Source of the DNA: Lentisphaerota bacterium
GTDB lineage: Bacteria > Verrucomicrobiota > Kiritimatiellia > PWTM01
DNA length: 64,000 bases
Reading direction: 5' to 3'
NCBI GenBank assembly: GCA_016873715.1
Contig: VGWF01000003.1
Coordinates: forward strand, 1 to 64,000
Made by a program: the position numbers and the translations under genes. The notes beneath the pieces are model-generated. The model was not told the DNA's origin. It did no database searches and saw nothing but the letters and a program-made list of their open reading frames with translations. Shown piece by piece: positions 58,744-64,000 of this stretch. Positions within the stretch are counted from its first letter, which is position 1, and every line of letters starts with the position of its first letter.

Positions 58744-61524
58744 TCAATTCGTCCACTCCAATTCCATCCGCCGGGTTCCCGGCGCGGGGATCAGCCACGC
58801 GCGGGTCCCGTCGCGTTCGATCTCCGGGGCGACCGCCGGGGCGCCGTCGGCGGCCGTCGCCGCCCGCCGCACGACGCGGGAACCCGGCGGCAGGAAGCGG
58901 GGGCCGGCGCCGACCCGCGACGCCTCGCCGGGGAACCAGAAGGACAGGACCCGGCCGCGCCCGGTCGCGTCGGTCCGCACGACGACGGGCCGCGCGCAGG
59001 CGAGGTCCATCGCGAAGGCCTCCCCTTCCCCGCCGTCGTGGTAGTCGTACTCCGGCGCGCGGACGTACTCGATCCGGCGCCCGCCGGCCGTCGCCGACGC
59101 GCACGCGAAACCCGGCCCCGACGCATGCCAGCCCGAGGCGGGCAGCGTCACCAGATCCGCGCCGACGCGCACCTCCCACGGCGCATCGGATCCGTTGATC
59201 CAGATCTCGAGCCCGTCCCGGTACCGGAGGTAGAGCATCGATCGCCGCCACAGCCCGCTCGAGAGCGCGTCCGCGTCGGACATCAGGACGCGCCCGTCGC
59301 CGTACGCGATGCGCTCGACCGCGCCCAGGGCCTGGCGCCGGTGCAGCGCGGCCGACAGGAAGGCGATGCGCCACAGGCGCGGGTCGCCCGCGTCCAGGGC
59401 CGGCAGCCGGGGCGCGAGGCCGTGCGCGAAGGCGGCGGCCAGGTAGCGCCGGTCCGCGTCGCCCGCCTCCCCCCCGCCCTGCGACGGCGGCGGCATCGGC
59501 GGGCCGATGCCGGGCACGACCGGATTCAGTCGAAGCAGGGGCACGAACGGAAGCCAGCCGCCCTCGCGGGGGTCGTCCGCCCCGCCGGGGATCACGGCGT
59601 AGGCGTCGGCCGCGCCCGCGTAGAGCCACGTCCACGGTCCGTCGGCGACGGCCGGCGCACCCGACCGGACCGAAAGGCCCCGCATCGCCTCGAGCAGGCC
59701 GCCCCACGCGGCGCGGAACCCGGCGGCCCCGCGCGTGCGCGCGTCGAAATCGGTGTAGGCCCAGGGCGGGAGCGACGTGGTCCGGGCCCGGACCGCCACG
59801 CTCACGCCGGCGGGGCCGGACCCGGGCCCGGCCCCGGACAGCGCCCGCAGGAACGTCGTCTTGACCGCGAACCGGCCCTCCGCGTCGCCGGCGACCCACG
59901 CGCCGTCCGGCGCACGGCGGACCAGGTCTCGGCTCCACCGCGGATCCAGGCAGTCGATCGAGTCCTCGCTCGACGACTCGTCCCGGATCCCGGACGGCAG
60001 CAGCAGGAGCGGACCCGCTCCCGCCGCGTCCCACGCCTCGCCCAGGCGGCCCGTCCCCATCGCCGGAACATCCATCCACAACGCCATCGCCGCGTCCGGC
60101 GCACGGCGTCCGGCCACCGGCGCCACCGGCGGAAGCACCTCGCCGGGACGCGCGGAAAGCACGAGCCGGAAGACCTCGCGGACCGGCGCGCGGCGGCCGT
60201 CGGTCGCGGCTTCATAGACGACCCCGCCCGGCCGGTCCGCATCGGCCTCGCCGCCGAACTCCATCCGCGACGCGCCCGATTCCGCGGGGTCGAAGCCCGC
60301 CGTCGCGAAGACCGGCGTGCCGACCGGGTCGCTGCAGCGCCACATCAGCAGGCGCGGACCGGGCAGCATCGGCAGGCGGAGACTCCCGAGCGGCGAGGAC
60401 GACCGGAGTTGCCCGGCCCGGATCGCGCGGATCGCCCCGCCTCCGCCCTCCATCGAAACGCACAGCGCCCGTCCGTCGAGGCGGAAACAGACCGACAGCC
60501 CGCCCGCCGTCTCGATGCGGATCCGGTCGTCCACCACGGCGGCGAGCCGCGGCGTCGCATCGAAGCCCTCCGCCTCGATCTCCCACCCGCTCCAGCGCCC
60601 GCAGGTCCGCCCGTTCCACTCGAGGCCGCCGCCCCGAAGCCAGTCGGCCGCCTCGATCGTGTAGGCCGTCTCCCCGGCATCGTCCGTCGCGCCCAGGCGG
60701 TACCGGCCGGGCGCGACGGTCTCGACGCGCGTCCGCACCGGCGCGGCGGCGGACGCGACCCCGGTCGTCGCGCCGCCGTCGCGGGCGGCCCGGACGATGC
60801 GCCGGAAGGGAGGTTCCCACCTCGCCCGCCAGTCGGGCGTGCGCCACTCGGGCGCGATGGGCACCCCCTGCTCGAGGTAGGCGCTGAACCCGGCGAGGAA
60901 GAGCGCATCCGCCTCCGGCGCGCGCCAGTCCGCGACGACGAACGACACGACGCGGTACGGCGGATGCGACGTCCGCGCGAACGCGGCCGGGATCCGGGCG
61001 TGGGCGATCGTCCACCGATCGCGCGGAAAGGCGCCGAGCGGGACGCGGAGCCCCGCGCCGCGGTCGTCCTCGATCCGCACCTCGATGCGCGCGGGGGGCC
61101 CGGTGCGCGGCTCCGGGGCCCCGGCGGCCGGCTGCGACCCGACGCGCATCTCGAGCGAATCGAACGGCTCGCGCAGGACGATCTTGCCCGGGGGAAGCAA
61201 CTCGACCGCGGCCACGGGCACGGCACTGGTGGCCGTCAGCCGGGCCGCGGGATGGCCGCCGGTGAACGGCCCGGTGGCGCGCTCGATGCGGCACGTGGCG
61301 CCGGGCGGATCGGTCACCGTGGTCCAGCCCGCGAGGCGGCGGAACGCGGTCGCCGGCGTGCAGGCGTCGTCCCAGCCGGTCCACGGCGACCCGAGGGCGA
61401 GGTCGGGTTCCGGCGGACCGCCCGTCCCGCTGCCGCGCACGGGCACGTCCTCCGGCGGCTGCACGATGCAGCCCGCCGCAAGCACGACGCCGAGCGCCGC
61501 GATCAGCCGAGGAAGACAAACCAT
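58744..61524 (-). CDS. Large exported lipoprotein, possible carbohydrate-active protein
   Basis: A 926-residue protein with a lipobox (ALGVVLAAGCIVQ). The first half is beta-rich (e.g. 'WTTVTDPPGATCRIERATG', 'IEVRIEDDRGAGLRV'). The second half has TIM-barrel-like spacing with 'AAMALWMDVPAMGTG', 'GPWTWLYAGAADAYAVIPGG' and 'DGRVLMSDADALSSGLWRRS', then a beta C-terminal domain ('VTLPASGWHASGPGF'). I suspect a glycoside-hydrolase-like fold, but no family motif is certain. The 22-base overlap with the preceding gtrA gene ties them together. Confidence 0.55.
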   Translation of the reverse strand: MVCLPRLIAALGVVLAAGCIVQPPEDVPVRGSGTGGPPEPDLALGSPWTGWDDACTPATAFRRLAGWTTVTDPPGATCRIERATGPFTGGHPAARLTATSAVPVAAVELLPPGKIVLREPFDSLEMRVGSQPAAGAPEPRTGPPARIEVRIEDDRGAGLRVPLGAFPRDRWTIAHARIPAAFARTSHPPYRVVSFVVADWRAPEADALFLAGFSAYLEQGVPIAPEWRTPDWRARWEPPFRRIVRAARDGGATTGVASAAAPVRTRVETVAPGRYRLGATDDAGETAYTIEAADWLRGGGLEWNGRTCGRWSGWEIEAEGFDATPRLAAVVDDRIRIETAGGLSVCFRLDGRALCVSMEGGGGAIRAIRAGQLRSSSPLGSLRLPMLPGPRLLMWRCSDPVGTPVFATAGFDPAESGASRMEFGGEADADRPGGVVYEAATDGRRAPVREVFRLVLSARPGEVLPPVAPVAGRRAPDAAMALWMDVPAMGTGRLGEAWDAAGAGPLLLLPSGIRDESSSEDSIDCLDPRWSRDLVRRAPDGAWVAGDAEGRFAVKTTFLRALSGAGPGSGPAGVSVAVRARTTSLPPWAYTDFDARTRGAAGFRAAWGGLLEAMRGLSVRSGAPAVADGPWTWLYAGAADAYAVIPGGADDPREGGWLPFVPLLRLNPVVPGIGPPMPPPSQGGGEAGDADRRYLAAAFAHGLAPRLPALDAGDPRLWRIAFLSAALHRRQALGAVERIAYGDGRVLMSDADALSSGLWRRSMLYLRYRDGLEIWINGSDAPWEVRVGADLVTLPASGWHASGPGFACASATAGGRRIEYVRAPEYDYHDGGEGEAFAMDLACARPVVVRTDATGRGRVLSFWFPGEASRVGAGPRFLPPGSRVVRRAATAADGAPAVAPEIERDGTRAWLIPAPGTRRMELEWTN

Positions 61525-61997
61525 TTGCGGCCCGCGAAGTTGACGAGCAACGAAGCCAGGACCTTCATCCCGTACGAGAGGGAGGTGCTCCACCCGGCCC
61601 ACCGGATCAGGGCCCAGCCGACCGCCGCCCCGATCCCGACGCTGGCGGCGGACACCGCGAAGAAGAGGGCCATCTCGGCCCCGCGCCCGTGACGGCCGGG
61701 CGTGAAGACCCACGCGGCGTTGAGCGCGTAGGCGGTGAGGTTCGAGAAGACGAACGCGACGGCCGTGTTCACGAGGAAACGGAAGGCGCGCGCGGTTTCG
61801 TCCACCGGGCGCACGCGCAGGTGCAGACGCACCGCGAGGGGATCGGTCGCCCGCAGCGCGGGCAGGATCCGCCACGCCATGAGGAAGAAGACGGCCATGT
61901 CCACCGCCGTTGCGAGGCCGCCGCAGAGGGCGTACTTGATGAACTGCACGACCGGCCCGGACTCACGCCCGGCGAACTCGGCCCACAGCCCCGTCAT
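61503..61997 (-). CDS. GtrA-family membrane protein, second copy
   Basis: A 164-residue protein with four helices. Family motifs: 'QFIKYALCGGLATAVDMAVFFLM', 'NLTAYALNAAWVFTP' and the C-terminal 'VNFAGRKWFVF'. It probably moves or shields a polyprenyl-linked sugar. It carries an extra loop (HLRVRPVDETARAFRF) absent from the other copy. The ATG overlaps the greA-like stop (ATGA), and its end overlaps the lipoprotein start. Confidence 0.8.
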   Translation of the reverse strand: MTGLWAEFAGRESGPVVQFIKYALCGGLATAVDMAVFFLMAWRILPALRATDPLAVRLHLRVRPVDETARAFRFLVNTAVAFVFSNLTAYALNAAWVFTPGRHGRGAEMALFFAVSAASVGIGAAVGWALIRWAGWSTSLSYGMKVLASLLVNFAGRKWFVFLG

Positions 61998-64000
61998 GCC
62001 CCGCCCCGGACCCAGCCCCGGACCTCGTCCGACAACGGCAGCACCGCGGCGACGCGCGCCGGACGGTCGCCGTCGACGCCCGGCACGGCGACCTCGTCGC
62101 CCGCCACGCGGCCCTCGACGGCCTGCGCGAGACGGGTGTCCGACGAGATGATGCCGAGCGCCTCGTCGCGGTCCCACGCGCCGAGGATGTAGAACCGCTC
62201 GCGGTGCCCGTCGGCATGCTCGATCTCCACGCCCGCGCCGGGACCGGCGCGCTCGGGGACGGGGCCGTCGAACCCGGTCGGCTGGACCTGCTTGAGCGCC
62301 GACTCCAGCTCGCCCCGCCGCCGCATCAGGATGCCCTGGGCCTCCTTGGCGGCCTTGTATTCGAAGTTCTCGCGAAGGTCGCCGTAGCTGCGCGCGACGC
62401 CGATGTCGCGGCTGTTCTGCGGGATGTCGACCTCGACGATCCTGAGGAGCTGCGCCTGGCGTTCGAGGTAGCTGCGGGTGGACGTCACGGGGAGCTTCCG
62501 GGCCGGAGTCGGCGCGCCGCCGCGGAGCAGGTCCTCCATCTCCGGGCGCACCTTGACGATGCGGCCGAGGATCGCCTGCCGCTCGAGCGGCGGCCACGCG
62601 GTGGTCTCCTTGAGCCGGAGGAACATCTCGCGGCGGCCGTCGTCGTCGAGGCCGTCGAAGAGGTCCTTGAGCCACTCGGTCTTCGCGAACCGCTCGCGCA
62701 ACGCGTTCTGGGCCTTGAGCCGCTCGCCGCAGTGGTCCTTCTCCAGCGCCGCGACCGCGAGACGCGCGTAGTCGAACCAGCGGCCGAGCGCCCACGACGT
62801 CCAGCGGTCCGGATTGCGGTGAAGCCAGAGGAGGACCTCGACGTCGGCCAGGCGGGACCCGACCAGGCCGCGGATCCGCTCGGCGCACGCGGCCTCATGA
62901 CCGCCGGCGAGAAGGAGTTCGAGGATGTCGGACAGGACGGGGGCCTTGACGGCGTCCAGCGCGGCGACCAGCGTGCCGACGAACTCCGGGCCGGCGCGAC
63001 GCAGCAGCATCGTGAGGAAGGGCTGGATGTCGCGGGCGGGCAGGTCGTGGACGGCCGCCACGAAGGCCTCCGGCCGGCGCCAGTCCTCGATGCGCGCCCC
63101 GGTCGGCAGGGCCGCCTCGTCGAGGCCCATCCGGTCCGCCGCGAGCACGGCGCGCACGACGAGGCCGGGATGCCGGCCCTCCGCGCCCTTGATGACGAAC
63201 GCCAGGCGGCTCGCGACGGCCTCCCGGGCCTCGGCGTCGGCCGCATCGACCTTGCCCTCGTCGAGGGCGGCGCCGACCCGCACGAGGATCGACGCCATGT
63301 CGCGGTCGGCCGCAAGATCCGCGATCCACCCGCGGTCGCCCTCCGGCGGCGCCTCCCGCAGGCGCAGGGGCTCGGTGCGCTTCGCGGGGATCTCGACGGT
63401 CCCGTCCTTCTTGAGCGCCTTGCGCGCGCCGTCCCAGAAGGCCTTCCAGTCCGCCTCGGGAACGATCCGCGGGGACAACCGCTCCTGCAGCTGGATCACC
63501 ACCATGGGGCCGAAGCTCGCCACGGCGAGGCGGACGATCTCGCCCGGGCGCTCGCGGACCGCCGCCCGGATGCCGTCGGGGTCGCGGTGGAACCGGGTCA
63601 GCAGGTGCGACTCGCCCAGCGGCTGGAGCGTCTCCGCCGCGTAGGCGTAGGTCATGCGGTGGCCGGCCTTGGTCTCGAAGTCGATCTCGACCCGCTTCTC
63701 GAAGTGGTCCATCCGTCGCACAAGGCCGAAGCCCCAGGTCTTGTCGTAGCAGGGCGAGGCCTCGCGGAGCGCAACGAGCGTGGCCAGGCGGCGCACCGCC
63801 TCGACCGGCGCGACCCTGCCCAGCCCGACGTGATCGACGAGAATCCGGCGCTCGGTGTCGGGACCGGCCATCGCAAGCCACTCGTCGCGCACCGCGTTCT
63901 CGGAGCCCTTGTCCGCCCCCATCCACGACGCGCGCAGGCGGAGGACGCCGAGGGCTTCGAGAACCATGCCGCGCTCGAAGAGCACATCCTGAAGCAGCTT
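61994..64000 (-). CDS. greA: Long GreA/GreB-type transcription elongation factor, partial at window end
   Basis: At least 663 residues; the reading frame is open to the window edge, so the true start lies beyond 64000. The C-terminal 160 residues are the Gre coiled-coil and FKBP-like domains: 'DIPQNSRDIGVARSYGDLRENFEYKAAKEAQGIL' holds the acidic tip region, then 'EIEHADGHRERFYILG'. Everything before is a long helical extension without known motifs. Chlamydiae encode a similarly extended GreA of about 700 residues. Gre factors rescue backtracked RNA polymerase by transcript cleavage. Confidence 0.85.
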   Translation of the reverse strand, partial: KLLQDVLFERGMVLEALGVLRLRASWMGADKGSENAVRDEWLAMAGPDTERRILVDHVGLGRVAPVEAVRRLATLVALREASPCYDKTWGFGLVRRMDHFEKRVEIDFETKAGHRMTYAYAAETLQPLGESHLLTRFHRDPDGIRAAVRERPGEIVRLAVASFGPMVVIQLQERLSPRIVPEADWKAFWDGARKALKKDGTVEIPAKRTEPLRLREAPPEGDRGWIADLAADRDMASILVRVGAALDEGKVDAADAEAREAVASRLAFVIKGAEGRHPGLVVRAVLAADRMGLDEAALPTGARIEDWRRPEAFVAAVHDLPARDIQPFLTMLLRRAGPEFVGTLVAALDAVKAPVLSDILELLLAGGHEAACAERIRGLVGSRLADVEVLLWLHRNPDRWTSWALGRWFDYARLAVAALEKDHCGERLKAQNALRERFAKTEWLKDLFDGLDDDGRREMFLRLKETTAWPPLERQAILGRIVKVRPEMEDLLRGGAPTPARKLPVTSTRSYLERQAQLLRIVEVDIPQNSRDIGVARSYGDLRENFEYKAAKEAQGILMRRRGELESALKQVQPTGFDGPVPERAGPGAGVEIEHADGHRERFYILGAWDRDEALGIISSDTRLAQAVEGRVAGDEVAVPGVDGDRPARVAAVLPLSDEVRGWVRGGA

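Overview
The window is GC-rich, densely coded DNA from a diderm (LPS-type Gram-negative) bacterium. My best guess is the PVC superphylum, most likely Kiritimatiellota or a neighbouring verrucomicrobial lineage. This is inferred from the gene mix: LpxD, BamA and Skp; a PEP-CTERM protein; CotH/lamin-tail proteins; a GreA with a very long N-terminal extension like the chlamydial form; and a zinc-ribbon Ser/Thr kinase. No rRNA or taxonomic marker search was possible.

Layout. 0.2-11.3 kb: mostly exported proteins: a giant CotH/lamin-tail protein, an SGNH hydrolase, a LolA-like protein, a trio including a YidD-domain protein, an ankyrin protein, a GtrA protein and a PEP-CTERM protein. Between them lie REP-like palindromes. 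11.3-16.8 kb: a B3/B4-domain protein, two tandem-repeat blocks, and a MacAB-like efflux operon (adaptor, ATPase, two permeases). Two of the operon's junctions are bridged by tiny ORFs. 16.9-17.9 kb: an omptin-family outer-membrane protease. 18.0-25.1 kb: a tightly coupled set of a GT-C-like membrane protein, an FAD oxidoreductase, a radical SAM enzyme, a U32-family protein and a U32-like companion. A DegT aminotransferase converges on it. 26.3-33.3 kb (minus strand): two TPR proteins, ExbB, two ExbD and a VWA protein whose membrane helix looks like that of TonB. 33.4-38.8 kb (minus): nusA-infB-rbfA-truB-ribF with a recognisable promoter and terminator. 39.1-45.8 kb: a small membrane protein, a kinase with leucine-rich repeats, an exported alpha/alpha-toroid protein, a lipoprotein and a Nudix hydrolase. 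45.8-56.9 kb (minus): S41 protease, tRNA-Gln(UUG), then prs-rplY-pth-rpsF-ssb-rpsR-rplI-dnaB-bamA-skp-lpxD in almost unbroken contact. 56.9-64 kb (minus): an MFS transporter fused to a DUF2569-like module, a large lipoprotein, a second GtrA protein, and the long GreA protein that runs off the window.

The strongest candidates for something undescribed are these. (1) The radical SAM/U32/U32-like/FAD operon, which may carry out oxygen-independent lipid or glycan modification. (2) The ExbB-ExbD-ExbD system energising a VWA protein through a TonB-type SxxxH helix. (3) The mini-ORFs that bridge stop and start codons in the efflux operon. (4) A cluster of heptamer-period tandem repeats around that operon. 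(5) A possible class of leaderless promoters with the downstream element CCGGCATG. All coordinates, motifs and spacings were read by eye; family names rest on remembered family signatures, not searches.
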